The notes below the pieces were generated by a model, which did not search any database, was not told the DNA's origin, and saw only the letters and a program-made list of their open reading frames with translations. A stretch of DNA of 64,000 nt from Tupaia tana (taxonomy: Eukaryota; Chordata; Mammalia; Scandentia; Tupaiidae): the NCBI GenBank assembly GCA_026018925.1, contig JAKSZU010000012.1, positions 30,555,814 to 30,619,813 of the forward strand, written 5' to 3'. The translations under genes were made by a program, and so were the position numbers. Shown here in pieces: positions 50,601 through 63,318 of the stretch (its first letter is position 1; each line of letters begins with the position of its first letter).

Positions 50601-51779
50601 TTAAAGAGCATAGCCCTATTTGTTTCTAGAGTGGCACCTGAAATGCACTATCTCAACGCCAGAGCTTGGAACTGGGGAATAGACGCCTGGGTTCCTGGGC
50701 ACCTGAGCTGCTCTGGTCCCCAGTGGGGACCCTCTCTGGGGAGATGGGAGATGAGCCCCTACAATAATACCTGCTCCCAGCCCTGGGGGTCTCCATGGTG
50801 CTGAGGGCCTGGGGCCATGATCCTGAGCTGGAGCGCCTCCTGTCCTTCCACACTGCCTGGGCATGGTCCAGGGAAACGGAAACTTTCCCCTGCTTCTGTC
50901 CCCAGATGGTGTCCAGTTCTCCTGCTGGAATATCCTGGACCCTAGGGACCTGACCTTTCCTACCCCTAACTCCGCTCAGATTCTATGACTCGGTTTGTTT
51001 AAAGCCTCACTCCAATCCCTCTAGCCCTAACAGGCTTATTTATCATCTTTGTATCCGCCATGGGCTAGGATCTTCCTGACCCCAACCAGGACTCAGTTCT
51101 CTGCACTAGACCCTCCCTGCTGTCTTGGGAGGGCAACCTGACCTCCTGAATGGTACTGACTGCTGAGTGCTGCCTGTCTGGGCACATCAGGGCACACAGC
51201 TCCAGCAGACCAAGGCAGGCCAGGAATACAGTGCTAATAGTGCCCTGGAGTTTGTCCGATCATGTCCCCAGTCACTGCCCTGCTGCCACTGTGATGGCTG
51301 GCACTGGGAATCAGCAGGGTGGGACAGCTGGTGGTAAGGAGAGAGAGCGATGTGTCACCTGTCCTGGAGGAAGGAACTACCCTGGCAGAGAGAGGTGTAT
51401 GTAATGTGGGGGGTGGCAAGCAGAACACCCCTCCTGGAAGGAGATTTGGAGTGGGTGCCTGAGGCCCATCAGGTGGCCTTCCTTTATAGGTTCACTTTCT
51501 CGGGAGCCTTTTTTCACCAGCTAGGTGGGGCTTTTTAGGGGAGAGCCGGGCCTCGTGGACAAAGAGAAGTGAGGTCCCTGGCCACCAAATTCCAGGAGGA
51601 GGAGGCTCAGGAAGGGGCCTCGGTGGCCCCCTGTTACACTGGCAGTGGAGACAGGACCCAGAGAAGCATACAAGCCTCCAGTCTCTTTACCCTACATCGG
51701 GGCAACCCCTTCTTTATAGTTTAAAGCCCGGAGAGGCTAGCCTGAGAGGCTTTCCAGGCCCCGCTGCTCGGTCCCCAGC

Positions 51780-52088
51780 ACAACGACCTGCAGTTCCCCC
51801 GGGGCGCGGGAGATGGCGACGCAGAGCAGCTCGGCCCGAGGGGAAACGCAGGCCCCTCAGTGGCGCACCGAGTTGGGGGGCTGGGGTGCCAGCTCTGCTC
51901 TGACGTCGGGGGCGGAGTCGGGGCCGTGACGGCGGGGGCGGGGCCGCACACCTCCCCGGCCCGGCCGGCGATTCATTCAAAAGGCGCGCAGTCTGCGCGG
52001 CCGCCCGAGTGTCTGCTGAGCCAAGCCGAGCCCGGTCCGGGCGCAGAGTCGAGCCGTAGCCGAGCTGGTGCTGCCGCGGCGCGGCCAG
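51780..52088 (+). promoter_or_regulatory. RELT: RELT CpG-island promoter
   Basis: CpG-dense and TATA-less. It contains a CRE-like TGACGTC at 51,901, GC boxes GGGGGCGGAG (51,908) and GGGGGCGGGG (51,934), and a NotI-type GCGGCCGC near 51,996. CpG density continues to about 52,560, past the first splice donor. Its place about 5.7 kb after ARHGEF17 fits the RELT promoter in human gene order. Confidence 0.75.
51970..52088 (+). other. RELT: RELT exon 1 (non-coding, 5' end approximate)
   Basis: The 3' border is a strong donor, GGCCAG|GTAAGG, at 52,088/52,089. The 5' end is not determinable from sequence; 51,970 is a guess just after the GC boxes. No ATG opens a frame matching RELT, in keeping with translation starting in the next exon at 63,345. 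Confidence 0.6.
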
Positions 52089-52612
52089 GTAAGGAGGGCC
52101 TGGCGTGCGATAACCCCATCCCAGGGCCGCTTCCCGCGGCCAGGATGCGGACCCGAGTGGCGCCCCCTGCCTCCCGGGTCTCTGAGGAAGTTGGGCGCGC
52201 GGCGTATGCGGCAGCCTGTGCCACACACCCGCCCGCAAGCTGTCCCGGCGCCTGCGGGTCTGAGCCCCCGGCCCCGGACCGCGAGTCCTCCGGTACGGCT
52301 CGGCCGGGCCCTGGGCTCGGAGCGCGCCGGGGAAAGCAGCGGAACTTGGGTGTGAGCGACCAGCGGGGTCTGGGAACTTGGACCGCAACCAGGACCCGGC
52401 GCGGGACGGGACGGCGGCGCCTCGGTGCGGCTGCGGCGAGGGGCGGCCGGGGGCGGGCGTTGTCTGGACGGTGTCAGCCCGTGACTGTGGGTGACACGGC
52501 GCGTAAGGCGGCCTGGCCTGGACGAACGTGTGGCCGGGACACTGAGCGGTGACGCCGAGCCGAGCGGGAGACACAGAGCGGCTCTGTATGCCTGAGACCG
52601 GCGGAGTGTGCT

Positions 52613-52646
<34 letters not shown>
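52613..52646. repeat. (GT)n microsatellite beside RELT CpG island
   Basis: A 34-nt GT-rich run, within 100 nt of the 3' edge of the CpG island. Confidence 0.95.
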
Positions 52647-53764
52647 GGAGAGAGAGAGGGACCCGAGTCACAGGGGTCACTGAGTGCCAGTGGCCTGGGA
52701 TGTGGCCAGCACAGGGCCAGGACCCCTTCTTAACTGAGTGTGAAATGGAGAGGAGGCACCCCAGTACGGAGAAAGAGCCCAGAATCACGCGGGGCGGGGA
52801 GGGGGGGCAGCGGTGTCGGCTGCGGATGTGTGGATGTGTGTCTGCCCTGGGGCAGAGTAAGAGGCAGGAAGAGGGGGCCCCAGACACCTTCTAGCAGGGG
52901 GGAGGGGAGAACAAGGAACGTGGGGAGCCAGAGAGGGCCAAGGTCTCTCCAGGCCGTCCCCATAACTAAACTCAGATTAGTGAGGAGTGGATCCTGAGGG
53001 ACTTGCCCTGGGGGTCCTGAGCTGGGCTGCCAGGGGGTAAGGAGGGTGGCAGTTCTGGCACAGCTGAGCTGTCTCGAGGAAGTCCCAGGGCCCGCCCCCA
53101 AGCACTCGGGCCCACGTTGAAGTCCCACACCTGCAGAGCTCTGCCCTGCCTGCTACCCTGCTTTCTCAGTGGGCCCTGCTCCACGCCTCGGTCTCCCCGC
53201 CTGCACACCCAGGGGCTGGGCTGAATGCACTGTGAATCATCACTTTGGGAACCTCTCTTGTTTTTGGGTCAGCTGCCTCTGTTTTCCCAGGGGCTGCTGA
53301 CAGGGCTGGGGGTGCTCAAGGAGACATCAGTCTCCCACCCAAAGGCCGCCTGGTTCTTCATCCTGAAATGGATCCTGAAATCCTGACCTGTAGACATGAG
53401 TCATCTGCCCCACCTCCTCTCTGTTTCTTGGCATAAGGGCAGGGGGCATGGCCTTGTTCCCCAGGAAGGGTCTCTGCTCCAGGAGGCTTAGTCCTTGCTG
53501 GAGGGCTGAAGCAGAGCCCCTTCAGCATCCCGGCAAGGCCCCGCTGAGATCCTGTTCCCACAGCGTGTTTGTGGGCTCGTGCAGGGTAGGGTGGAAATCG
53601 GCCCAGGAAGTGGCAACACAGCTGGGTCGAGTGGCACTTGCTGTAGGATCCGGAAGTTCTGTTATTCTCTGAAAATGTTTATTGCATTCTGGGGTTTGTG
53701 GGTGGAGACATGGTGCCAGGCGCGTTCTGAACTCTTCATGGTGTGCCATCTTCCTGACTCCTCA

Positions 53765-53890
53765 GTGGTTCTGGGACGCAGGTCACTCTTTCAGAGAAGG
53801 AAACTGAGGCTCAGAGAAGCAAGGCAACTTGTCTAAAGTCATGCAGAGTCAGGACAGTGCCAGGACTGGCAGAGCTGAGGTCTTCTGCCC
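53765..53890 (-). repeat. MIR
   Basis: AGAAGGAAACTGAGGCTCAG, AGGCAACTTGTCTAAAGTCA, TGCAGAGTCAGGACAGTGCC follow the reverse MIR consensus. Confidence 0.7.
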
Positions 53891-55450
53891 CTGATGGCCT
53901 GTGTGACGCTTGGGGGTGGGGGTGGGGGGCACTCACCTTCCTATAACTGCTTGTGGCTCGCTGGGCTTCTGTCACTAGGGCTGGCAGGCCAACCTTGTCA
54001 GCATGTCCCATTGAGTCTGGAGTGTGGGTGCCCACACATCTAGAATTGAGGTGGTGGCGTTGGTGGTGGTCACATGATCTTCCTCTTCCTCCTCCTCTTC
54101 TCTGCCCCGAGCCCCCACCCCTAGGCAGAGGTCACCAGAAAGGCCTGTCTCCCACCTTCTAAAACCTGCACCTGGCTTTGAGGTGTCCACCTGGCTCTGA
54201 AAGTGTGGGCAGGTCGCCGCCCAGCCCAGGGGGAGCAGGGCTACCTGAGTGCCATACCTGAGCGGCCATCCCCTCCTCACAGTTGTCTACAGGCCCTTCC
54301 CCAATCCACCTGCTGCTGATGGTGAACAGGCTGGGAGTGACCTTAGCTGGTGCCTTGTACCCTCTGGGCCTCGGTCTCCCCATTCTGCCAGAGGCCCCAT
54401 CTAAACTCCCACCACTGTCACTGGCAGAGAGCCGGGGCTGAGGTTCAGGGTGTCCCTTGTCCTTCCCTTGGTCCTCCCTGGAATGACTAGAGCTGTGCTT
54501 CTTGGGGCTGATGAAAATAGCTGCCTTGGTCTCCAGGGGCTGAGCCCAAGTTTTTTCCATCCCCAGCAAAGAGGTGGAAATAGCTCAGGGCCCAGCAGGG
54601 CAAGAGCAAAGGGAAGGGTAACCAAGGGTTAACTTCTCTCCTGTCCCAGCCTCCAAGGAGGGCTTGTAGCCCCACCATGTGCCCTGCCCAAGCCAAACCT
54701 GTCTGGGAACTTGGGCCTCTGGGGGTGGTAGTGGGGCCAGGCTGGGTTTCCACATGTGGCCCGTCAGGCATGCGAGGTGCTGAGGGAGTTGCCTGCGTCT
54801 GGTCGACACTGAGGGGCAGCCAGCACCCACCCCTACTCGTAAGCTTGGGAGTCAAAGCAACAGGCCTAGCCCATTTTACAGAGGGAGAAACTGAGGTCCC
54901 CAGAATCACAAGGACTTCCCCAAGGCCCCCAGACGCTGAGGTGCTGGGGCTTACCTTCCTGAGAGGGTACCTCCGTCTGTCCTGCCAGCTGGACGCGGGC
55001 CGGCCCTGGAAGCAGGCCCACGTCACACCCTCACACCAGCCTGCCTCGTAGGCCCCGCTCCCGCCTCGCTGTCCCTGCCAGGCTCTTGGCACTGGCCTCT
55101 CTGCCTCCACGTCCCGTTTGCCCACATGCTTCAGAGTGACCTCCTCCCGTCCCAGCATCAAGGCCTTTCCCTCCAAGACCTTGCCAGCTGCGTGTCTTCA
55201 CCTTATCTCTCCCTCCCAGAGGCCTAGGTTCTGCCCTGCCTTTGCTCTGCTCTCTCCTTCCTAGAACCCGCCCAGCCATTTAGAGTACTACGCCAGTCCC
55301 GCCTCCCCCAGGAAGCCCTCCGAACCCAGCATTGGACCCCCTTCATTGTGTGGTTCATGTTCACCGCAGGAACAGGCCCAATGTGGGCACCTGGGAGCAC
55401 TGCTGCCCAGGAGGGTGGCCTGCCCACCAGCCTGCCCTCTCCTGCTGCCA

Positions 55451-55457
<7 letters not shown>

Positions 55458-55484
<27 letters not shown>
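55458..55484. repeat. (GT)n microsatellite
   Basis: 27 nt of GT in RELT intron 1. Confidence 0.95.
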
Positions 55485-57927
55485 CATCTGCGAGATTTCC
55501 CACAGTCCCTGCTGCTTACTGTGGCCTGAGGCACGGGGGGCGGTTTAAGGGCAGAGACTCAAGACCACCTCAGGGTGAGAGGCCGGAGTGGTGCTTGCCA
55601 AGGCCCTCCGCAGGCATTGTCCCTGCTGAGGCCCCGCTGTGTGCTGGGCCAAGGGCTCAGCATCTCCTCACTGCAGACTGGCCGGGGCCCCTTGTTCGAA
55701 GTTGTTGTAGGGGAACCGAGACCGGAGCGTGAAAGAGAGCAGCTCTGGACTGAGGAGCTGGCATCACAGCCCCCGCCCGGCCCCAGCCTGCTCCCAGGCA
55801 GGAGTCAAGGCCTTGGGGGGGCGGGCGGGTCACCTGATAGTTTGGGCACCAGTTTCCAGCACCAGACAAGGACCAGGCCAGCCACCAGGTACCAGGTTAG
55901 GTCCCTGGCTGCGTAAGGCCAGGCCTCGTGCCTTAAGGGCCCAGCCCATCTAGCAGGCGGGCAGGAGGGTAGGCCAGAGTGGGAGGGGTGTTGCCTGAAG
56001 TCTCTCAGCAGGGCCTGGCTGGCCTCATCCCCACTCAGGATTGGGGGGTGCTGGGATGGCATGCGGGCAGAGCTAGCACTGCTGAGTCGAGGTCTAGGCT
56101 TGGTGCTTCCAGGTGGGGCTGGCCAGGTGGCAGGAAGGTCAGACACCCATGCAGCCTCCCTGCTGAGTGCCCAGCCCAGGGTTAGGGCCCTGAGGCTGTC
56201 TCAGCTCCCTTCCTCATGCTCTGGGGGGAAGGGGTCAGCCCCTCTAAGCACAGGCAGGGAAACCAAGGCCGTGGGGGGGGGGGCTTTGCAAGGTGCTGGT
56301 GCTTCGGGGGTCCAAACCTAGGTCTGTCAGTCTCGAGAGCCCGGATTCTTTGCTGGGCTGTCCTTGGAAGGGATGAGCGCTGTAAAGATAAACTGCCCCC
56401 TGCTGTGAGCACGTGCCCTGGCCAGTGGGTGCAGACCAGTGAGGCAGGGTCTGAGTGTGTGGGTGGAGTGAGAGGGAAGAGGGGCTTCCAGGAGGGACCC
56501 CTGCAGTGTGAGCAGAGGGCCCTGGGCAGCATGCCCCCTCCCCCCCTGGCCTGCTGTGTGCCTGGGGGAGGCGACCCCGTCTGGGCAGGAGCCAAGGGAG
56601 ACTGAAAACAGAGCTGAGAGGGGCCTAGAGAGGGGAGGGTCCCTCATGAAGGGTTGCCTGGGCCAGGCTTGACCGTAGGAAGAGCCACTGTCCCCTGTGA
56701 ACTCTGGGTCCTTCCATTGCATGAGGTTAACTGCACAGGCACCGTCGCCACAGGCTGGAGGGGAAGCTGAAGCTTGGGGCGGAGGGCTGGGTCCTGACTG
56801 CCGAGCTTGGTGTGGGGCTAGGTGGGCACAGGTCTGTATAGGGACAGGAACGTGGGCTCCGGGTCTGCCCACCCACCCATGCTGCTGAGGTTTAGTTGGT
56901 TCAGAAGCATCCTGGCCATGCCCGGGCCTTCGGGTGACCTGGGCTCCCAGTATGGGCTCCCTCTCTCATCTTCCAGGCTGTGGTGAGGACTGGGCTTGCT
57001 GCCCCCCGGGGCTTCCAGGTTCCACTGATCCCTCCATATCCGCCTGTGAGACAGGGCCAGCAGCGATGTGCAGAGGCGGGCCTGGGGCTCAGGGAGGTAA
57101 GTGGCCGGCCAAGGCCACTGCCCGCTACTGGACATAGCCAGAGCTTGGGCCCAGGAGCTCTGCTCCAAGCCCAACTCACTCTTCCCGTGCCATCTCTGCA
57201 CACGTGCTGACCCCAGCCCTCAGCACAGCTCTGGGGGTGGGCTTGACCTGAGTTTGCCCCCTGGGGGGCCCTTTCTCCAACACCCCAAGTCTAGGGCAGG
57301 CTGAGGCTGCAACCAGGGCTGCAGTGGGCCAGGCCCAGGCCAGGGCAATGGGCTGAGCAGATGCTGGACCCCCGTCATGTTAGTGATTTGGTCCCAGATG
57401 CATGGCTGGGGCAGGAGGCGAAAGTGGCTTCTGGAGGAGGAGGCAGTGTAGCAGGGGCTGTAGTGAGATGTCCTGAGCCCCCCGCCCAGGCCTCTTGCTG
57501 TCTGTCCTGGAGTAGGGAGTAGGGGAGGTAGTGCAGGGCTGGCCCATGGTGCTGAGAGGTTGGCAGTGGGCTAGAGCAGACCATGCAGGGACAGTGGGGC
57601 CATCATCCTGAGGGCAGGGCCAAGGACTGTCGCTTGCCCTTACTCCATGGTGAGTAAATGTTGATGCCTTGAGACCAAGTTATTGCCATTCTACTTAGTC
57701 TGAGCCTGAGCTTCTGCGCCTGTGTAGCATGGAGGTGTTTAGTGAGATCCAGGAGGGAGAGGGAATGGGACATACAGTGGGTGCTTAGTGAGGGCTGTTT
57801 GGAGCCCCAGACACCCCTCCCCGAGCTCCAGACCCGCCGGGAAGGGAGGATTGCTCTGAACCTTACCCAGACTGGGAGGAGCTGGGAGGGCCAGGTCTGG
57901 CCACCTCAGCCCTTTTCTTAGCCTCAA

Positions 57928-57943
57928 GGGGCTAATTAGCCCC
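57928..57943. promoter_or_regulatory. 16-bp perfect palindrome with TAATTA core
   Basis: GGGGCTAATTAGCCCC is self-complementary over all 16 bases. TAATTA is the standard homeodomain core, and the symmetric arrangement would suit a dimer. It is in RELT intron 1. Function is inferred. Confidence 0.4.
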
Positions 57944-59368
57944 CTCAACCCCGCCTGCCCACCTGAGCCAGGAGGGCTGAGGGGCAGAACCAAGCCCAGC
58001 CCCCGGGGGTGGCTGGGGAGCAGCTGCCCCTAGCCCTGCAGTGGCCCAGGATAGGGCTTAGCACTGGAGGAGGCTCCCCCCAGGGTGGCCGAGGCTGCCG
58101 AGAGGGCCAGGAGCAGGGTCACCCTTCTCACTGAGAGGCCCATGCCAACCCCTGCACAGCTCTGGGTAGTGGCCCTGGTGAGCTGGCGCTCCACCCTGGG
58201 GCCTTGTCTTCCTCCCACTGGGAATTCCCAGGCTTCCCACCTCCCTGCCTCTTCCGGTTCCCAGCCAGAAACAGGCACAGTGAGGCATTGTGCCTGATTT
58301 CTTTTTAAATTCGCTCCAGTTCCAGCCAGAGCTGGCACAGACCAGGATGGCGGGACCAGTACAGATGTAGGCGCATCCCAGAGGTGCAGAGACTGCGGCG
58401 GAACAGCGCCCCTGCTGGGCCCGCCTGGTCCTTCCACAGACCTCAGTGGACGTGCTCGCTGTGCGCCACAGGTTCCTGAGCCTTGGCGGTCAGGATGACA
58501 CAGGCTCCAAGGCCCTCTTCTGTGTGCCAGGCTCTGGGGTGAGGGCAGACAGGAGCCGTCCATCCTGCATCACCACTGACTGTGATCCCCGACCTCAGTT
58601 TACCCAGGCGTGAGACGGGAGTGCTCGCCTCTCCCGTGAGGAATGGGGAGCCTGGGCTGCCCCGGGCTGGGGTCGTTCCCTCCTCCGGTAATGGAAGAGA
58701 AGCAGGCGGTGCCTACGTGCCCTCGCGGCTGCCCAGTGTGGGCACTGCCCTACTTCGGCCCCAGTTGCCAGGGAACCACTGGGTTCCTTGCTAACCTGGA
58801 TTTCTCTTGTCGATGGGCGGCCTTTGTCTTCCTGCCGCAGCCACCGCCGAGGGAGGCCCACGTCCAGCTGTCTCCCGGCAACCCCAGCCTCTGGAGGCTG
58901 AGGGAAGTCCGCAGGCCCTGGGGCCACTGCCTGGGAAGCAGAGGACCTGCCTCCCCAGTGCCCACTCTGGGTGGGCACCTGCTCCTCCCTCCACCTCCCC
59001 TAGCCCAGCCTCACTTGGCAGGCAGCCCAGGGAGCTGCGGAGATGCAAATTGTTCCATGCCTCTCCCCCTGCTTAACCCTTCAAAGCTCCCATAGGTCCA
59101 GGGGAGAGTGCTAGCTTCTGGGCTTGCAGCCGAGAAGGGCGTGACCTGGCACTGCCCACCAGCCTGCCCGGACTCCTCCTCTCCTCCAGCCTCCCGCCCC
59201 GAGATGCCCACTGTGGCTTCTCAGGTGCCTCGTGTACACTAGGCTTGGTGCTGACACTAAATGTAAGAGAGGACCACCCACGTGACGTGCCTCTGCCCAT
59301 CAGGTGTGTGCCAGGCTTCTCCACAGGGTATACATGGAGAAACTGAGGCACGCTGAGGCATAGTGACC

Positions 59369-59624
59369 GATTTCTTTTTAAATTTGCTACCGATCACGCA
59401 CACTCAGTGGACATGGTAGAGAAGAAAAGTGAGAAACCACCTCCCACTCCCCCCCCATGAAGGGATGCCCACACCACAGTCCCTTCTCCGTTCTCCCCCT
59501 AGGATTTGGGGCACATATGCACACGTGCCTGGTGTGTTTTTCAAGCCGCCAGGTCTGGGACTCGAACGCACAGTCTGCCATGTGAGATCTAGCCACCTTA
59601 ACTACCACACCGCCAGCTGGCCCG
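59369..59624 (-). repeat. tRNA-derived SINE, long form
   Basis: TTTCTTTTTAAATTTGCTAC, GAAACCACCTCCCACTCCCC, GGTCTGGGACTCGAACGCAC, head CACACCGCCAGCTGGCCCG. Confidence 0.88.
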
Positions 59625-60121
59625 ATGGCAGTTGATTTTAGGGGGCTTACTCTGCCAGACTGTGTGGAGTACTGCGTGTCTTGCCCCTCACAACAGCACT
59701 CTGCAGGGATCTGCGGCCAGAAGCCAGAGCTGAGCAGAGCAGGCTGCTCCTGTGCATGTCCTGAGCTGGCCTGGCTGCAGCGTCTGCTCACGCCCTCCCC
59801 GGTGCCCCTGCCTCTGGCTCTTCCCCGTCAGCCTCCACTCAGGCCTCCGCATCTGGGCCTAGCTGGGTGCCCTAGCAGAGTGCTGAGGACACCCTGTCTG
59901 CCTCCCGGCCTGGTGCAGACATGCCTGCCCAGCCTGGCCCTGGCATGGAGGGCCGCTGTGCGGGACAAGGGGTTGGGTAGACAGGTTGATGTTGAAGGTA
60001 GAGCTGGGTGGTGCTTTGAGCTGAGCCCTAGAGGGACAGTAAGGGTCGCCAAGAGCTGGGAGAGGTTTCTGGGAGGAAGCGAAGGTGCGATGTGTCTGAG
60101 GGGTAGGAGAAGCACGGAGAG

Positions 60122-60199
60122 CTGGTGTGTGTGTGTGGAGGGGGGATATATATGTGTGTGCATGTGCGTGTTTGTGTATGTGTGCTGTATGTGTGGGCT
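60122..60199. repeat. TG-rich low-complexity region
   Basis: Interrupted GTGTGTGT, ATATATATGTGTGTGCATG and TTTGTGTATGTGTGC words; a decayed microsatellite with Z-DNA potential. Confidence 0.8.
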
Positions 60200-62515
60200 G
60201 GCAGGGCATGGGAACGCCATTCTGAGAGTAGTGGGTACTGGCCCAGGGCTGAGACACTTAGGCTGCAGGGCAAGGCTGACCTGGAGGCCAGGGAGGGGCA
60301 GGGACCCCGGGAGATCCTGGGGAGTATAGGGCCCAGCTGGGAGGAGGATAGTGGGGGGGGGGCTGGTGACCCCAGGGCTTCAGTTCTGGGAAAGGGGAAG
60401 CAGCTGGGGCTAGGCGGGGCCCAGCTTCCTCCTCTGAGGCCTCCACGGCTGCACCTCCCTGGGGCTGTGCCACCAGCTTTCACCCAGTGAAGGGCCCCAC
60501 TGTGGCTTTGCTAGTTGGCTCTTCTCCAGGGCATTTTGGGTTCTGATTGTTCAGGCATTTTTTTGGAGGGGTCTCAGGAGCCCTCCATGACCTGTGAGCC
60601 CGTGGGGGTCTCCTGTTCGGTCAAGGGGTGCAGGTCTGCAGTAAGCGAGCTCCCGGCCTGCCCTCGCCACCGCCTGGCAGGCAAGCAGCTGTAGAAGCAG
60701 CAAGCAGCTGGTTAGGAGCCCACCAGCCCGCGGTAGAGAAGGGGCGCTGGGGCACGCATGCCGTGACCTACTTCAGGCTTAGGGCTCACATGGGCCTCAC
60801 AGCAGCCTTGCCTCATCCGACAGATGAGGAAGCTGAGACCATCAAGGTGAGGCAAGGCCCACGGGCAGTTGGGGGGGGGGGCAGAGTAGGAGATTCGGGG
60901 TGCCCTCTAGGCTAACTTCTGGGCCTGTCTTCCCTGACCCAATGTCCGGGACTCTCCTGTCAGAGCGGGGGACCTAGGGGAGGTCCCTGAGGGCACCGGC
61001 CTTCACCTTCTGGGGTCCCAGTCTCCCCTCTCTGGTAGGAAGCCCTCAGGAGGGCCTTCCGGACAGGCAGAGCAGTGGCCCAGGGCTTCTGCCCCACCTG
61101 CCCGGTGTGGATGCTGGAGGCCTATGGGGAAGGGAAGTGGGGCTGCAGGCAGCACTCTGTGCCCGCGGGGCGGCGGGGCCTGCAGCCTCGTCTCAGGTGG
61201 CCAGGCAGCCAGGCTGGAGCGCACGGTCTGGGGTAATTAGCCGGCAGTGTGCGGCGGGGGACAGGCCCAAGCTCGCCCACAGCTGAGTCGGGGCCTTCCT
61301 CCTGGCTGACTCCAGATCACAGGGCTCCGTGTCTGTCTGCAGGGGAGCAGCTGCAGGCCCCTCCCTGGGGCGCGGGTCACCCAGCAGGTGCCCGGCCAGG
61401 GTGGTGCTAGGGCCCTCTCCTGGGTGAACTGGCCTCTTACTACTTACCCTGCCTCAGCTGTCTGGGCTCCCCCGGGGAGTAGCGACGGGGTGCCCAGGCT
61501 GGAGTAAGGCCTGTAGGTTAGATCACTCGAGGGACAGGAGGGCCCTGAGGAGAGGCTGGAGGTGGGAGCCTGGCCTGCAGGGGGAGGGACCCTTTGGGGA
61601 AGAAACTAGGAGTCTTGTAACCAGATTTGAGGAGGGATGTGGGGAGGAGTCAGGGTGCCATCGGCTGGGTTGTGACTGCCAGCGTGGGTTTCACTCTATC
61701 GTGTTCCGCCATTGTCCCTGGATTTTCCCTGGGATGGTCTGGGTCCCAGAGCGGCTGCCTGTGACCTGGAAAGTCCCGGGATGATGTGGCTGTCACCTGC
61801 CCCCAGCCCTCACCCTGGCTGTAACTCAAGCCCTTGCCCTGAGCCCTGTGCAGGGCCAGGCCCAAGCTTGGGGCAGATCAGTTTCCTTGGCTCCTCTTCC
61901 AGGCCTGGGAAGCCCGGGCTACCCTGCTCACAGGGACGTGCTGTCATGTGACCCTGGGCCCACTGCAGGCGGTGCTCCTCCCCCAGGCTTGGCCTCAAGA
62001 GCTCAGGGCTCCTCAGCCTGATGGGCCCGGGCCAGGGGCTGGGCTCTCTGAGCCTGTGAAACCGGAAGCCACCCTCGGGTGCCTGTGCCCACTCTCTTGT
62101 ACCTGAGGCCTGGCCTCCAAGAAACATTGTGGCTTCCTCCTGATGCCACGGTCCCTTCTGCTGCCTAATCCCAGTCCTTGCTGCTATTTCAGTCTGGAGA
62201 CTTCTCCAGAAGAGGTCCCAGCCTGGGCCAGCGGCCACCTTGCTTTCCTGTCTTGTGTGCCCAGGGCAGTGTCTGGCATGTTACAGGGGCTACAGAGGTG
62301 AGGAAGGCTGAGCGCCGTGGCCGCCCCGCCACGGGTTAGCATGGCCCTGAGGCAGAGATGTGGTCAGACATGTCCCAGCCCTCCCTGAGACTTGTGGACA
62401 GCGGCCACGTGGAAGGACCAGGAGTCTGATAGGTTGGGGTGAGGAACACACAGGAGCTATGGGAGCCAGACCTAGCTTTAGAGAAACTAGAGAAGCTTCT
62501 AGAAAGAGAGACCTG

Positions 62516-62775
62516 GGGACCAGCAGTTAGTGTAATGGCTATGTCACTGGACTCCCATGTAGTCGACAGTAGTTCGAGTCCCGGACCCGGTGGCTTAAAA
62601 CTCACGGTGAGCGTGCGTGCGTGCCCAAGATCCCGAGAGGAGAATCGGGGAGAAGGGATTGCGGTGTGACCATCCCCCCTGGGGGGTGATTTCTCACTTT
62701 CTGTCTCTCTGTCTCTCTGTCTGTCTGGCGAGCGCACGCGCCCTATAGCAAAAACCTGTCCAAAATAAAAAAAAA
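62516..62775 (+). repeat. tRNA-derived SINE, long form, young
   Basis: GGGGACCAGCAGTTAGTGTA head, intact B box GTTCGAGTCCCGG, CCCCCCTGGGGGGTGATTTC, ACGCGCCCTATAGCAAAAAC. Close to the 5,431 copy. Confidence 0.93.
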
Positions 62776-62937
62776 GAGAGAGAGAGGCCTGTATGTTGGG
62801 CTTTGAAGGGTGAGGAGAAGGGCCTTCCTTGGAGCAGAACTTGTGAGTGGATGGGCCCCAGACGGTCCTGGGTGGCAGCTCACAGCCCTGTCTGCGAGGA
62901 GTCTGGGTGACTGGAGCCTATAGCTGCCGGAGCCTCG

Positions 62938-62980
62938 CAGCCCCGAGCCCCCGAGCCCCTGAGCCCCCGAGCCCCAGGCC
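62938..62980. repeat. Short AGCCCCCG tandem
   Basis: Four to five units of CCCGAGCC/CCTGAGCC type just before unique sequence in RELT intron 1. Confidence 0.75.
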
Positions 62981-63318
62981 CACAGGCTTCCTTCCTCCTA
63001 TGTCCCTGCTGATACACCTGAGGGCACCTAGCTGTTTATGGAAGGGGAAGGAAGCCCTTCCTCCTGGGAACTTCCCCAGCAGACAGAGCTGAGTCTGCAC
63101 CGCAGCCTGTCTGGCCTTGGGGGGGTAGCCCAAGAACACAGCGCCACCTCTGCCCCAGCCACACCTGGGGCTGTAGGGCAGGCCGCCCCAGGCTCCACCT
63201 GCCCACAGCATCTCACCAACTGACTCCCCCTCAGATCCTGATGCCCTGCAAGTGGCACTGAGGGCCAGCAGCTGCCTGCCTGCCCCTGTCCCACTGAGCT
63301 GACCTTTGTCTGCCCTAG

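Larger units (their letters stand above)
46214..51779. other. ARHGEF17-RELT intergenic region
   Basis: About 5.6 kb without a supported gene. It contains MIR fragments on both strands (near 47,095, 48,055, 48,410, 48,695 and 50,515) and an L2 3' end near 47,840. No young SINE was recognised here, in contrast to the introns on the left. The remaining sequence is unique, and reading frames up to 191 codons show no recognisable protein. Confidence 0.75.
52089..63318 (+). other. RELT: RELT intron 1
   Basis: An 11.2 kb intron, GC-rich and mostly unique. It contains (GT)n runs at 52,613-52,646 and 55,458-55,484, a TG-rich stretch at 60,122-60,199, a minus MIR at 53,765-53,890, L2-like pieces near 55,080-55,370, SINEs at 59,369 and 62,516, a homeobox-type palindrome at 57,928 and an AGCCCCCG tandem at 62,938-62,980. 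No additional exon is supported, though non-coding alternative first exons would be hard to see. Confidence 0.7.

Noticed and set aside
51714-52574. 286-codon minus-strand reading frame over the RELT CpG island
   Set aside because: High GC removes stop codons by chance. The product is Pro/Arg/Ala-rich low complexity without any recognisable domain, and it overlaps a promoter and splice donor on the other strand.
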